Shown: positions 28,458-38,936, counted from the stretch's first letter. The stretch: 41,832 nucleotides of DNA from Spirochaetaceae bacterium (GCA_016744925.1 JADGDJ010000014.1:1-41832), one strand, 5' to 3'. Notes: a model not told the origin generated them from the letters alone. A program made the numbers and translations.

Positions 28458-28505
28458 GGGGACTGACTCAAAGTTTTTAAAGCTTCTGAGTCAGTCCCCT
28501 TTTTT
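28458..28505 (+). terminator. Rho-independent terminator after rsgA
   Basis: GGGGACTGACTCA (28458-28470) / TGAGTCAGTCCCC (28487-28499) perfect 13-bp stem, followed by a T-run. Confidence 0.88.
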
Positions 28506-28555
28506 ATTTCTTGCAATCACTCCAATAGAGGATTATCGTAATAATAGATTAAATT

Positions 28556-30388
28556 ATGAACAAATACTCCTGTATATTGCTTTTACAATTTTCTCTGTTC
28601 TCTCTTTTTCTGTCGGCACAGTCTATCGATCACAGTTTTGCTTTGGGCTTTAATGGAAATTACAGGGAAAATAGTTGGACACCTCTTATCATTCGATTGT
28701 CGAACCATGGTAAATCATTGTCGGGACAACTCATTGTAGAAACAGAAAACTCAAGTACCGCCTATGAACAAAAACGCCAATACATTAAACCCTTAGATCT
28801 CCCTTCAGGGTCTTTAAAAGAGATCTCCTTCGTCTTGCCTTTAGGACATCACAGCAATGATATTCGTTATTATTTTCAATCGGAAGAAATACTTGTATTT
28901 GAAAATACTATTTCATTAAAACAGAAAGGGGTGAAACGCAACCTGATTCTCGGAGTCTCCCCTTTCCCGGACCTGGGATATCTAAACAAGCATCCCATTG
29001 TAGATTCGAGAGCGATAAGCTATCCCCACGTAAATAATCTACCGGAAAACAGCAATGCTTATGACTCTGTAGATATAATATCAATGCACAGGGAAATGAT
29101 GGATAAGCTCAGTGGCAGCCAATTTGAAGCCCTTACCGGCTGGGTTAATCAGGGGGGAGTCTTTGTCGTGTGGGGAGGAAAAAGCCCATCTCCCGACAAA
29201 TGGAATTATCTACCCTCAACGATAAAGGGATTAAAAAGAATTGAAATAAAAACGGTAGAAAAATTTGGTGAATTTCAGCTCCCTGCAGGTTCCTTCTTGA
29301 TAAACTCTCTTGAGACTGAGAATAAGAACAGTCTCATATCATACAATGGAGATGATCTGATCAGTCGAAGAAAGTCAGGTTTGGGCACGGTATACTTTGT
29401 CAGTTTTGATTATTCCGGTAAACTGCGAAACTGGCAGGGACTGAATGAATTGTGGAATATTATTTTTGATTCCGAGATTGATGAAGATGCTTTTACCGAA
29501 AAAATGCGGGAATATTTCCTCTTGGAGGATTACATATCAATACTTGATCATTCTGGATTTAACTATCAGGATAAAATGAATTCGGGGCTGATTCTATTCC
29601 TATCCCTCTCTGCTTTCGTTTCCCTGCTGATCTTTATCCGATTCAGAAGAAAGAGTGTTCATCTATATACTTTCATCGCTTGCCTTATGATTTTTCTCTT
29701 ATTGCTTTCTTCGATTATCTATATTTCTCTTTACAGCAAAAAATTTAGAACAGATTGTTTTATCGTTTCATCCAATGTCATATACAGCCACGGGTTATCC
29801 GATCAGTCACATCTCTTTAAAGATATTCTCGTGGGTTCTTCTAACAAAACCTCTTCAGACATCATCATCCACGATGATACCCGTTCTGTATTGAAACAGG
29901 AAAAATTTGAAAACCTGATAATCTTTGAAAATCCTGAAATACATATAAATAATATTCAACTGGGTCAGTGGTCATCAAAGATATTCCGATTAGAAAGATC
30001 TATGAAGAATATTCTGACTATGGAAAGAAAAACAAATTATCCGGAAAACACTGTAGTCATTCAAAATCATTCGGATTATTTTATCCATAACACGTTTCTC
30101 TATAAAAATGGTTCTTTCCTGAATCTCAGAAATCTTCATCCCTGGGACACTATGACCATTGAGATTTCAGATTTTACAGATAACGGACTTTACACAAACA
30201 GCAATATATTAGAATTATCCACGGTTGAACTATATACTGGATTGTTCAGAAACGAAGAGGTTCTGGTATTTGGAGGCATTATAAACGAAGAATTATTTCC
30301 CCTGAGCTTCTCCCAGGAAACATGGAAGAAAAAAACAATAAACCTCATTCTTGCCACAGATGAAACAGAGGGAGATAAATATGAATAA
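28556..30388 (+). CDS. Large membrane protein of the MoxR/VWA operon (unknown function)
   Basis: Signal peptide (CILLLQFSLFSLFLSAQS), beta-rich ectodomain, paired internal TM helices; first gene of the operon. Confidence 0.7.
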   Translation: MNKYSCILLLQFSLFSLFLSAQSIDHSFALGFNGNYRENSWTPLIIRLSNHGKSLSGQLIVETENSSTAYEQKRQYIKPLDLPSGSLKEISFVLPLGHHSNDIRYYFQSEEILVFENTISLKQKGVKRNLILGVSPFPDLGYLNKHPIVDSRAISYPHVNNLPENSNAYDSVDIISMHREMMDKLSGSQFEALTGWVNQGGVFVVWGGKSPSPDKWNYLPSTIKGLKRIEIKTVEKFGEFQLPAGSFLINSLETENKNSLISYNGDDLISRRKSGLGTVYFVSFDYSGKLRNWQGLNELWNIIFDSEIDEDAFTEKMREYFLLEDYISILDHSGFNYQDKMNSGLILFLSLSAFVSLLIFIRFRRKSVHLYTFIACLMIFLLLLSSIIYISLYSKKFRTDCFIVSSNVIYSHGLSDQSHLFKDILVGSSNKTSSDIIIHDDTRSVLKQEKFENLIIFENPEIHINNIQLGQWSSKIFRLERSMKNILTMERKTNYPENTVVIQNHSDYFIHNTFLYKNGSFLNLRNLHPWDTMTIEISDFTDNGLYTNSNILELSTVELYTGLFRNEEVLVFGGIINEELFPLSFSQETWKKKTINLILATDETEGDKYE

Positions 30389-31109
30389 TCCTGTCATGGA
30401 AGAACAGTTTCGAGCCGGCTTTATCAATTTCGTGATGATAAGACTACATTTATCAGGTCTGGCAATCATCACACTTCTTGTGTTCCTCTTGTATCCATCA
30501 CAACCTATTTCCTATTTTCTCGCAAGATCTGTAAAACCGGAAATGTTCAACATAGCACTCTATACATCACTGACCTTTCTCTCTTATCTCACTATTAAAG
30601 CAGCTATTTTAAGCATTCAGAATACAAAAATAATTTCCATTAGAGACTGGTTTCTATATACGAAAATAAGTGTAATAAGCTATCTCTGGGGGAGAATAAG
30701 TTACGGATTATTTTATACGACTTTCATCTTGTTGTTATTAATGCCTGTTTTACTCGTGTCCGGTTCCGTATCAGCTATTGGACCACTCAATATTCTTGCT
30801 GTTTTATTGTTTATGTATCTTCTTATGCTTAACATTTATTTGATAGGACTGTTATTTTTTACTCTCTTTAAAAAACAGCATTGGATGATGACTTTGATTA
30901 TTTGGATCATTGTTATTCTACTCTTCTTTCTCAGCCCGAATTTATTTCCCGACGAACATCCTGCCCTTTTACTGATGAAATTACAGAGATCCGGCAGCCT
31001 TTCAGAAGACCTTAAAACTCCACTAATCACATCAATTATTTCAATATTTTTTCTTCTTTTCTGTAGCTGGTTATCACTGTTTCTCTATCACAGGAGGGTT
31101 CATGGGTAA
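30381..31109 (+). CDS. Multi-TM membrane protein, ABC-2 permease-like
   Basis: About 6 hydrophobic segments; start MNNPVMEEQF at 30381 overlaps the upstream stop. Confidence 0.6.
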   Translation: MNNPVMEEQFRAGFINFVMIRLHLSGLAIITLLVFLLYPSQPISYFLARSVKPEMFNIALYTSLTFLSYLTIKAAILSIQNTKIISIRDWFLYTKISVISYLWGRISYGLFYTTFILLLLMPVLLVSGSVSAIGPLNILAVLLFMYLLMLNIYLIGLLFFTLFKKQHWMMTLIIWIIVILLFFLSPNLFPDEHPALLLMKLQRSGSLSEDLKTPLITSIISIFFLLFCSWLSLFLYHRRVHG

Positions 31110-32565
31110 GATTTCCAGACTGAAGATTTTTGCTGATGAATTGATCCGGCAGAAAAGAATTACCCGCGCCATAGAATATACTCTTCTAACCAGTTTTATC
31201 TTACTTTCAGCGGGAATAGTTCTGGCAATTCCTCTACGGTACTTTATGGGGATAGATATTATCATGCCTCTATCGATCTATGCCGGTTCAATTATTTTAT
31301 CTTTTATTTACGGCTTACTCGGCATTGAAAACCCTCTTGAAGTGCTGAAGGATACCGATGCCCGGAAATTTCTCAATCAAAAAATGAGTGCTGCCTTTCA
31401 ATACGGAGACTCAAATAATCCCTATTCATCTCTATTGGTCCGGGAAGCGGAAGACTTAATTGAGAACTTGAGTGCACAGCAAGTTTTTCATGTGCGATTC
31501 TCTCGGAGGGATCCCTTTCAGCCCCTTTTGCTGGCCTTATTCCTTTTTTTATGGATGAGCAGTTTCTCTTTGCTGCAGATAAGTGATCAGGCGTTGACAA
31601 ATGGTCAAATGCTTATTGATACATCCTTAAAAATCGATGCCGTTAACAGCGATGAAGAAGACAGAAATCTTGAAGATATTGCCGAAGAATACAGAAAACT
31701 GGGACAGAAGATTCAGGATCAGTTTATGAGTGAGCACTCCATTGAAAAGGAAGTGGATAAACTAAGTCGCAAATTGGAGAATAAAATTGAGGGATTATCC
31801 CGGAAAGGTGTGGATAAACAGAGTCAGACTTTTGATGAAGACCTGGATAGTGAAATATTTCAGCTCAACAGAAAAAAAGAAATGAGTGATGAACTCAATG
31901 ATATTTTACAGAGTCTCATGAAAACTTTTTCCCTATCTCCCGATATGGTTCCGGGAGGTGTCAGAAAAGGTGATGGAAATAATTCTGGAAACAGCGATCA
32001 GGAATCCGCCTTCAGCGAAGAGAAGTATCTCGATGATAGCGGGAATAATTCCCTCGGGAAACCAGAGGATCCCAGTGATTCAACAGAAATTGAACAGGCT
32101 CCTGAGCAGGATTCGGGCAAATCTGAAATCCAGCAGGAAAGCAATAATGAAGGCGCTGGTAATAGCCAGGAGCCCGGTTCCCTGGAAGGAACTAAAAACG
32201 ATGAGGAACCGGGCACACATCAAAACCCTTTTCCTTTAGAAGAGCCGGAAGATGATATGGCTGCCAACAACACACCGGGAACAGAAGAGGGTTTGCAAGA
32301 CAATACTTATAAACCCTTGAGAGAGGAAAAAGAGTCCGGTGAGTTCGATGATGGGAATATTCGGGGTGAATTGCAGGAGGGAGAGCAAATGAAATCTTTT
32401 ATCAGAGCCCTTCCTCATATAGTCGATCCTACTCTCGAAGAGATGGAAGTTTTATATTTTTATAGAAACCAGCTGGAAAATGCCATAGACAGAGAAAGTC
32501 TGCCGGAAAATTACCAATCAGTTGTAAGAGATTATTTTCTGAGTATAGGAGTACTAAATGAGTGA
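31102..32565 (+). CDS. Membrane protein with long charged, disordered region, MoxR-operon associated
   Basis: Two TM hairpin regions followed by coiled-coil and acidic low-complexity segments; overlaps neighbours on both sides. Confidence 0.65.
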   Translation: MGKISRLKIFADELIRQKRITRAIEYTLLTSFILLSAGIVLAIPLRYFMGIDIIMPLSIYAGSIILSFIYGLLGIENPLEVLKDTDARKFLNQKMSAAFQYGDSNNPYSSLLVREAEDLIENLSAQQVFHVRFSRRDPFQPLLLALFLFLWMSSFSLLQISDQALTNGQMLIDTSLKIDAVNSDEEDRNLEDIAEEYRKLGQKIQDQFMSEHSIEKEVDKLSRKLENKIEGLSRKGVDKQSQTFDEDLDSEIFQLNRKKEMSDELNDILQSLMKTFSLSPDMVPGGVRKGDGNNSGNSDQESAFSEEKYLDDSGNNSLGKPEDPSDSTEIEQAPEQDSGKSEIQQESNNEGAGNSQEPGSLEGTKNDEEPGTHQNPFPLEEPEDDMAANNTPGTEEGLQDNTYKPLREEKESGEFDDGNIRGELQEGEQMKSFIRALPHIVDPTLEEMEVLYFYRNQLENAIDRESLPENYQSVVRDYFLSIGVLNE

Positions 32566-33550
32566 TTCTGACGATGTCAGTGAAAAAGAAGTTGCTGAAT
32601 TTATCGAGGATTTTAACATTTTAAAAAATGAGATATCCAGAGTGGTTGTCGGCCATAAGGAATTGACCGAAAACATAATTGTCTGTCTTCTTTCGAAGGG
32701 CCATGCTCTCATAGAAGGGGTCCCCGGTCTGGGTAAAACACATTTGATAAAAACTCTGGGGACGGTTCTGGGTCTGAAATCATCGAGAATTCAGTTTACA
32801 CCTGACCTCATGCCAGCAGACATTATCGGTACAAATATGCTGATGAAAAATGAAGAAGGGATCAATGTGATCCAATTCAGTGAAGGTCCGGTCTTCTCTC
32901 AGGTTATCCTGGCAGATGAAATTAATAGAGCAACCCCCAAAACACAATCTGCTCTACTGGAAGCCATGCAGGAACAACAGGTTACCGTATGGGGTAACAC
33001 GCGAAAACTGAAAGGTCCCTTTATCGTCCTCGCAACACAAAATCCTATAGAGATGGAGGGAACATATCCCCTACCTGAAGCTCAGCTTGATCGATTCTTT
33101 TTTAAATTGATCGTTCGTTATCCTGATACTAAGGAGCTCGGAGAAATAATAGACTTGACGACTAGAGCAGAAGTTATAAGTGTCTCTCCGATCAGTGATG
33201 AAGTAAAAATAGAAAAAATGCAGAACTTGATCAGATCTGTACCTGTACCGGAAGAAGTGCGTGATTATGCTGTAAAAATACTCCAGGCGACACACCCGGA
33301 AAGCGAAGTGGGAACATTTGCAAAATACATACGTTATGGAGCTTCTCCGAGAGGCGTCCAGAGTATGATCCTCAGTGGAAAAGTTTTCGCACTCATGTCG
33401 GGACGATACAATGTGAGCTTTGGGGATATTAGACGGGCCGCCTACCCCTCTCTGCGCCACAGGATAATCCTGAGTTTCGAAGGGGAAGCCGACAGCATTA
33501 CTCCCGATAAGATTATCGAATCTATTCTGATCTCAGTAAAAGAGAGTTGA
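32558..33550 (+). CDS. MoxR-family AAA+ ATPase
   Basis: Walker A GVPGLGKTHLIKTLG, Walker B VILADEINRATPKTQSALLEAMQEQQVT, LATQNPIEMEGTYPLPEAQLDRF. Confidence 0.96.
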   Translation: MSDSDDVSEKEVAEFIEDFNILKNEISRVVVGHKELTENIIVCLLSKGHALIEGVPGLGKTHLIKTLGTVLGLKSSRIQFTPDLMPADIIGTNMLMKNEEGINVIQFSEGPVFSQVILADEINRATPKTQSALLEAMQEQQVTVWGNTRKLKGPFIVLATQNPIEMEGTYPLPEAQLDRFFFKLIVRYPDTKELGEIIDLTTRAEVISVSPISDEVKIEKMQNLIRSVPVPEEVRDYAVKILQATHPESEVGTFAKYIRYGASPRGVQSMILSGKVFALMSGRYNVSFGDIRRAAYPSLRHRIILSFEGEADSITPDKIIESILISVKES

Positions 33551-33557
33551 AAATACT

Positions 33558-34442
33558 ATGGTAGAATCCCTTCTATTCGATAATGACTTCCTCCGGAAGC
33601 TGGAACAGTTCTCTATCCTCAGTAAAAAACTGCGGAAGGGAGCCGTTCGGGGAGAGCACAGAGTAATCCGTAGAGGAATGAGTACGGAATTCCATGATTA
33701 TAAGGATTACAACAGCGGGGATGATCTGCGTTACATAGATTGGAATATTTACGGACGACTCGATAAATTGCTGATCAAACTCTTTTCAGGAGAAGAAGAT
33801 CAGTCAGTTCACATTCTTCTCGATACAAGCCTTTCTATGAATGGGGGTTATCCCTCTAAAATTGATTATGCCAAACAAATTGCCGGAGCTCTGGCCTATA
33901 TCTCCGTCAACAGTCTCGATCGTGTAGGAATAACTTCATTTTCTGATAGAATGGGTGAAATTTATGTTCCGGAAAGACATTTGTCCAATATGTACTCCAT
34001 GTTTCACTATCTAGAATCTATTGAAGCGGATGGTTCAACAGCATTTAATAATGCTCTCAAGGAGTATTCCCGTAAGGTAAAACGTCCCGGAACAGCTGTT
34101 GTTATCAGTGACATGATGGATAATGAGGGATTCGAAGAGGGTTTATTATCTTTAATTTACAGAAAGTTTGATGTAGTAGTCCTACAGGTTTTATCAGAAG
34201 AGGAATTAGCTCCCAGGATTAACGGATCTGTAAAATTAATTGATGCGGAAACAGGTAGACCGATGAAAGTCTCTATCGACAGAAAAAGTATAAGGCAATA
34301 CCAGGAGGAACTCGATGCTTGGTTCAGCTCTATAGAAAAATTCTGCATACAGAAAAATATTGACTACATCCGTTCTGGAAGTATGGTTCCCATTGAAGAT
34401 TTCCTACTTAAATATCTTCGCCACGGAGGAATGATCGGTTGA
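33558..34442 (+). CDS. DUF58 domain protein
   Basis: GEHRVIRRGMSTEFHDYKDYNSGDDLRYIDWNIYGRLDKLLIKLF typical DUF58 motif; partner of MoxR. Confidence 0.94.
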   Translation: MVESLLFDNDFLRKLEQFSILSKKLRKGAVRGEHRVIRRGMSTEFHDYKDYNSGDDLRYIDWNIYGRLDKLLIKLFSGEEDQSVHILLDTSLSMNGGYPSKIDYAKQIAGALAYISVNSLDRVGITSFSDRMGEIYVPERHLSNMYSMFHYLESIEADGSTAFNNALKEYSRKVKRPGTAVVISDMMDNEGFEEGLLSLIYRKFDVVVLQVLSEEELAPRINGSVKLIDAETGRPMKVSIDRKSIRQYQEELDAWFSSIEKFCIQKNIDYIRSGSMVPIEDFLLKYLRHGGMIG

Positions 34443-36283
34443 TAATTGGAAATTTAAACGCGTTGTTACTCCTTATATTACTACCTCTTGTCATCCTCCT
34501 CCATATCCTGATGAGAAGAATGGAATCACACGAAGTGTCATCGTTCTTAATCTGGGAGAGAGTAAAAAAGAAGAGACGATATCGTTTCCCTTCCATTCTG
34601 CTTCTCTTACTTCAGCTGCTGCTTATCTCAATAATCACTTTATCTCTTGCCGATTTAAAAGTCCCTTTTACGATCCCTCTGAGAAAAGAAAATTCAGTGT
34701 TGATTATTGACAACTCGGCCAGTATGAATGTAGAAGAAAATGGTATAAGCCGTCTCGATGATGCAAAGGGAAAAGCCATCAATGTCATTAAAGGCTCTTC
34801 CGGAGAAATTATGATAGTGACCTCTTCCAATCCCCCTCACATAGTGACCTCTTATACAAATAATAGAGAAGAGCTTATAAAGGCAGTAAAATCAATTGAT
34901 TCGACTGAATTGAGCAATGGTATTGAGGATGTTATGAAAATTGCCAGCGCTTCAGTCACACCTTCAGGATCGATCATCATGATTAGTGATGGAGCCTTCG
35001 ACTATATCCCCTCTGAAACGGATAATTTCAAATTTATCCGTGCTGGTAAAGAAGAGGATGATAATATAGGGATAACAGATTATTATCTCCGGGAAAAAAG
35101 CAGCGGTGATTCTTATGAACTCTATACAGTTATTTCTAATTATTCCTCTGTTTCAGTTGATTTCGAACTGAATATCTTCAGCGGTGATGAACTGATAGAT
35201 GAACGAAGCGATTTTTTGGAATCCGGTGAACTTAAAAAGCTGATTTTTGACATTGAATCCGATTCTGAAAAAGAAATCCGTGCTGAGCTGATTTCCAATG
35301 ACCTACTCAAAACTGACAATACAGCATCGATCTATATCAGTTCAAACGATCGAAAACGAATATTACTCGTGACCCCGGGGAACTATTTTTTAGAAAAAGC
35401 ATTAGAATCCATACCGGGAGTTTTCGTTGAAACATATATGGGAATGCTGGAAAGTGATTCTATCACTCAGACAAGTACACAAGCTCTTCTCTACACTTCA
35501 TCGGGTATTCCCGTACAGAAGATTCCCGATAATTTTGATGTTGTCATATACGATAGAATACCACCTCGGCAGAAAGATGAAGTGGGACGGTTTATTTATA
35601 TTGATGTCATGCCCTCAGGTATGCGGAGTGAACAGGTTAAAATACAACCGCAAGCTGTCTCTATCAACAAAAAGCACCCTATTTTGGAATCGGTAGATTT
35701 TTCCAAAGTATCTATTGGAAAAGTATGGCCTCCTCTGGTGGGTCCTCAGATTCAGGAACTGGTTTCAGGTGGTAATGCAGGCTTACTATATGCTCTGGAT
35801 AGTAAATTCCTGAAATTTATATATCTCCCCTTTGATCTTATCGATAGTGATCTCCCCTTGAGGGCATCATTCCCCATTTTGATGAGAAATTCCATAGAAT
35901 GGCTGACCGTTGGTTACTCCCGAGAAGAGATAATACAGCACAAAACTGGAGACGCATTTCTAATAGGGCAAGCTGATCCCTCTTTTGATGAATCATATAT
36001 TACCTTTCCCTCTGGGAAAAAGATGACAATCAACGGGAACCTGTTTGAAAAGACCTATTACACAGGATTATACAGATTTGAGTACGCAGGAAATGTGTAT
36101 TTCGGTTCTGTAAATCTCAACAACCGCGATGAATCAAACATATCACCCCGTTTTCCAGAGGTGACTGAAGAGGACCGGGATGAAAAAACGGGAGAGTACA
36201 AATTCCCATTGATATCCTTTTTACTTCTCTTTTCACTCTTACTACTTGGTGCGGAATGGCTTGTTCAGGAGGAGAAATGGTAA
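34439..36283 (+). CDS. BatA-like membrane protein with VWA domain
   Basis: N-terminal LLLILLPLVILLHIL TM, SVLIIDNSASMN MIDAS motif, C-terminal TM; TTG start overlapping the upstream stop (TTGA). Confidence 0.85.
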   Translation: MIIGNLNALLLLILLPLVILLHILMRRMESHEVSSFLIWERVKKKRRYRFPSILLLLLQLLLISIITLSLADLKVPFTIPLRKENSVLIIDNSASMNVEENGISRLDDAKGKAINVIKGSSGEIMIVTSSNPPHIVTSYTNNREELIKAVKSIDSTELSNGIEDVMKIASASVTPSGSIIMISDGAFDYIPSETDNFKFIRAGKEEDDNIGITDYYLREKSSGDSYELYTVISNYSSVSVDFELNIFSGDELIDERSDFLESGELKKLIFDIESDSEKEIRAELISNDLLKTDNTASIYISSNDRKRILLVTPGNYFLEKALESIPGVFVETYMGMLESDSITQTSTQALLYTSSGIPVQKIPDNFDVVIYDRIPPRQKDEVGRFIYIDVMPSGMRSEQVKIQPQAVSINKKHPILESVDFSKVSIGKVWPPLVGPQIQELVSGGNAGLLYALDSKFLKFIYLPFDLIDSDLPLRASFPILMRNSIEWLTVGYSREEIIQHKTGDAFLIGQADPSFDESYITFPSGKKMTINGNLFEKTYYTGLYRFEYAGNVYFGSVNLNNRDESNISPRFPEVTEEDRDEKTGEYKFPLISFLLLFSLLLLGAEWLVQEEKW

Positions 36284-38925
36284 ATCGACCACTCTATCTC
36301 TTATTGCTGCTTATTCCTCTCTTTTTCATTTTAAAAGGGAGAAAAAAAAGCATCGATAAAAGTATGATTATTTCGAAAGTTCTCTATTGTTTAAGTTTTA
36401 CCCTCATAACTCTCGCACTGGCCGGTTTTGGAATTCAAAAGGTTAAAAGTAGAGAATACACTGTATTTATTCTGGATATCTCTGACAGTGTATCCCTGGA
36501 AGCTCAGAACAAAGCTGCTGAAATAATAGACGAGAGACTCAAAGAAATGAGTCGCGAAGATTTTGCGGGCATAGTTCTCTTCGGAGAAAATGGAATGATT
36601 GAGAAAAATCTTCAGAATAATCTACGGCTTTTAACATTTGAATCAAAGATATCCGGTCGTTCAACAAATATAGAAGATGCTATCTACAAAGCAGTGGGAA
36701 TGTTTCCCGAAGAGGGAAAGCGGTCCATAATTTTGTTCTCTGACGGCCTGGAAAATGCCGGAAACAGCAGGACTGCAGCAGTTCGGGCAGCATCAGCAGG
36801 GATTAAGATTTTTACGATTCCCCTCTATTCGGAAATACCGGAATCCGAGGTGTATATCCGGGATCTTCTTGTTCCCGGGCAGATTCATCAAAAACAAATT
36901 CACGACTACACTCTTATTGTGGGCAGCACCGTACAAACCTCTGCTCTTGTAACATTCTTCAGAGATGGGATTTATATGGGAGAAGAGAGGATTAACCTCT
37001 ATCAGGGACTAAATTCCTTTACCTATAGTTCGAAAATTGAAGAATCCGGAATCCATGAGTACAGAGCGGTCATTGAACCTGAATCTGATACATTCAGAGA
37101 GAATAATACCATTACAGTCCCTGTAACCGTATCGGGAGAGCCCAAAATCCTTATTATCAGTGAAGGGAATTCGCCCTATCTCAAAGAGGCCCTAGCCATA
37201 CAGAATATTCTGTCAGATATGATCCCACCCCCCAATATTCCCAGTACATCCGGTTTGCTTCTCCAATACGACAGTATAGTCTTCGACAATATTCCCGCGG
37301 GATCGGTTTCTATTTCTCAGATGAGTATGATTAAGGATTTCGTGAAGAACAAAGGCGGTGGATTTTTAATGCTCGGTGGAGATAAAAGTTTTGGAGCAGG
37401 AGGTTATTACGATACACCTCTCGAAGAAATTTTACCTGTAGATATGGATGTAACATCTTCACTTCAAATCCCCAGTTTGACCATGATAATGGTCATCGAC
37501 CGATCGGGAAGTATGAAGTCCGCCGTAGATCTCGGTGTCAATAAACTCGATGTCGCTAAAGAGGCTATTCTCGAAGCCGTTGAAATACTCAATCCCTTTT
37601 ATCAGATTGGTATAATTGCTTTCGATACGGATTTCTTTTTTGCAGTCCCCCTCATAGAAGCAAAAGAGGTGGATATCATCAAAGATCAACTTTTAGCTGT
37701 TGAACCCAGAGGAGGAACAGCCCTATATCCGGCCATGGAAGCAGCGTTTAAGGAGTTAGAAAAGTCCGATTCAGCAGTAAGGCATATGATTATCCTCTCC
37801 GATGGGCTTTCCGATATGGGAGAATTTGAACAACTATCACAAAAAATTGCAGAGAAAGGGATAACTATATCAACAGTGTCTGTGGGGGAGGATTCCGACA
37901 AAGAGTTACTCCAATCCATAGCCGAATGGGGCAATGGCAGGAGTTATTTCTCATCGGATATAAGAGAAGTGCCCCGTATATTTGCCTCTGAATCATTTAT
38001 AGTTTCCAGAGCCCATATTGTCGAGGAAACATTTCTACCAAACTTTCCAGTAAAACACAGTATATCCAGTGGTCTCGATACATTTTTCCCAGCTCTTGAC
38101 GGTTACGTGCTTACCTATCCTAAGTCGGGGGCAACTCATATACTAACGACAAGCGAGGGACATCCCCTATTATCAGCATGGAATTACGGTTTAGGAAGGA
38201 CGGCATCGTGGTGTTCTGATTTTTCCGGACGTTGGGGAAGCCGACTCACGTCATGGGATAAATTCCCTCAAATGGCAGCACAACTGATACGATGGATAGA
38301 AAGACCGATTCAGGATCAGAATCTCACTTTTAATTTCACAGGAAGCGGCAGCAGGAGACTTTTGAGCATCAATGCCAAAGATGAGAAAAATAATTATATC
38401 AATATGCTTGAACTGGAGGGAATAATCTCTTCACCCGACGGTTCAGAACAAAAAATTCAGATAGAACAGCAAGGTCCCGGCATGTACTCTTCAAAGTTTG
38501 AATTGAATATGGAAGGGACAAGCATAATCACAGTTTATGATAAAAATAATACAATAGAACCGGAAATTACAGGTATCAGCCTTCCCTATTCTACAGAATT
38601 CAGGCCTATGAATGAAGATTTCACGTTGTTAATTGAACTTGCTGAATCTACAGGCGGGGCAATTCTGGATGTTCAGAATACAGATTTTACTGAAGTTGAT
38701 CTGAGTGAGAATCCCGGGACCAGAGAGATGACCGAAACCCTTATTTTGGTTGCACTCATTGTATTTTTCATCAATATAATCATAAGACTTCTCCCCTATG
38801 GTAGAAACAGGATTTTTTCCAGTGAATTAGATCAGGAAAATTTTGATGAACTGAGACTTAAAATTGACCAGGGCAAGAAGGACAGATTGTACAATCAGAG
38901 AAAAGATAACTTCTGGTTCGGTTAG
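36277..38925 (+). CDS. Membrane protein with two VWA domains and a glutamine amidotransferase-like region
   Basis: First VWA FILDISDSVS; second VWA MVIDRSGSMKSAVDLG; GGGFLMLGGDKSFGAGGY GATase1-like motif. SD aggagg precedes ATG at 36277. Confidence 0.88.
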   Translation: MVNRPLYLLLLLIPLFFILKGRKKSIDKSMIISKVLYCLSFTLITLALAGFGIQKVKSREYTVFILDISDSVSLEAQNKAAEIIDERLKEMSREDFAGIVLFGENGMIEKNLQNNLRLLTFESKISGRSTNIEDAIYKAVGMFPEEGKRSIILFSDGLENAGNSRTAAVRAASAGIKIFTIPLYSEIPESEVYIRDLLVPGQIHQKQIHDYTLIVGSTVQTSALVTFFRDGIYMGEERINLYQGLNSFTYSSKIEESGIHEYRAVIEPESDTFRENNTITVPVTVSGEPKILIISEGNSPYLKEALAIQNILSDMIPPPNIPSTSGLLLQYDSIVFDNIPAGSVSISQMSMIKDFVKNKGGGFLMLGGDKSFGAGGYYDTPLEEILPVDMDVTSSLQIPSLTMIMVIDRSGSMKSAVDLGVNKLDVAKEAILEAVEILNPFYQIGIIAFDTDFFFAVPLIEAKEVDIIKDQLLAVEPRGGTALYPAMEAAFKELEKSDSAVRHMIILSDGLSDMGEFEQLSQKIAEKGITISTVSVGEDSDKELLQSIAEWGNGRSYFSSDIREVPRIFASESFIVSRAHIVEETFLPNFPVKHSISSGLDTFFPALDGYVLTYPKSGATHILTTSEGHPLLSAWNYGLGRTASWCSDFSGRWGSRLTSWDKFPQMAAQLIRWIERPIQDQNLTFNFTGSGSRRLLSINAKDEKNNYINMLELEGIISSPDGSEQKIQIEQQGPGMYSSKFELNMEGTSIITVYDKNNTIEPEITGISLPYSTEFRPMNEDFTLLIELAESTGGAILDVQNTDFTEVDLSENPGTREMTETLILVALIVFFINIIIRLLPYGRNRIFSSELDQENFDELRLKIDQGKKDRLYNQRKDNFWFG

Positions 38926-38936
38926 TGTAAAGAATA

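Noticed and set aside
33071-33460. 129 aa minus-strand ORF inside the MoxR gene
   Set aside because: Antisense to a highly conserved AAA+ gene; no support for independent coding.
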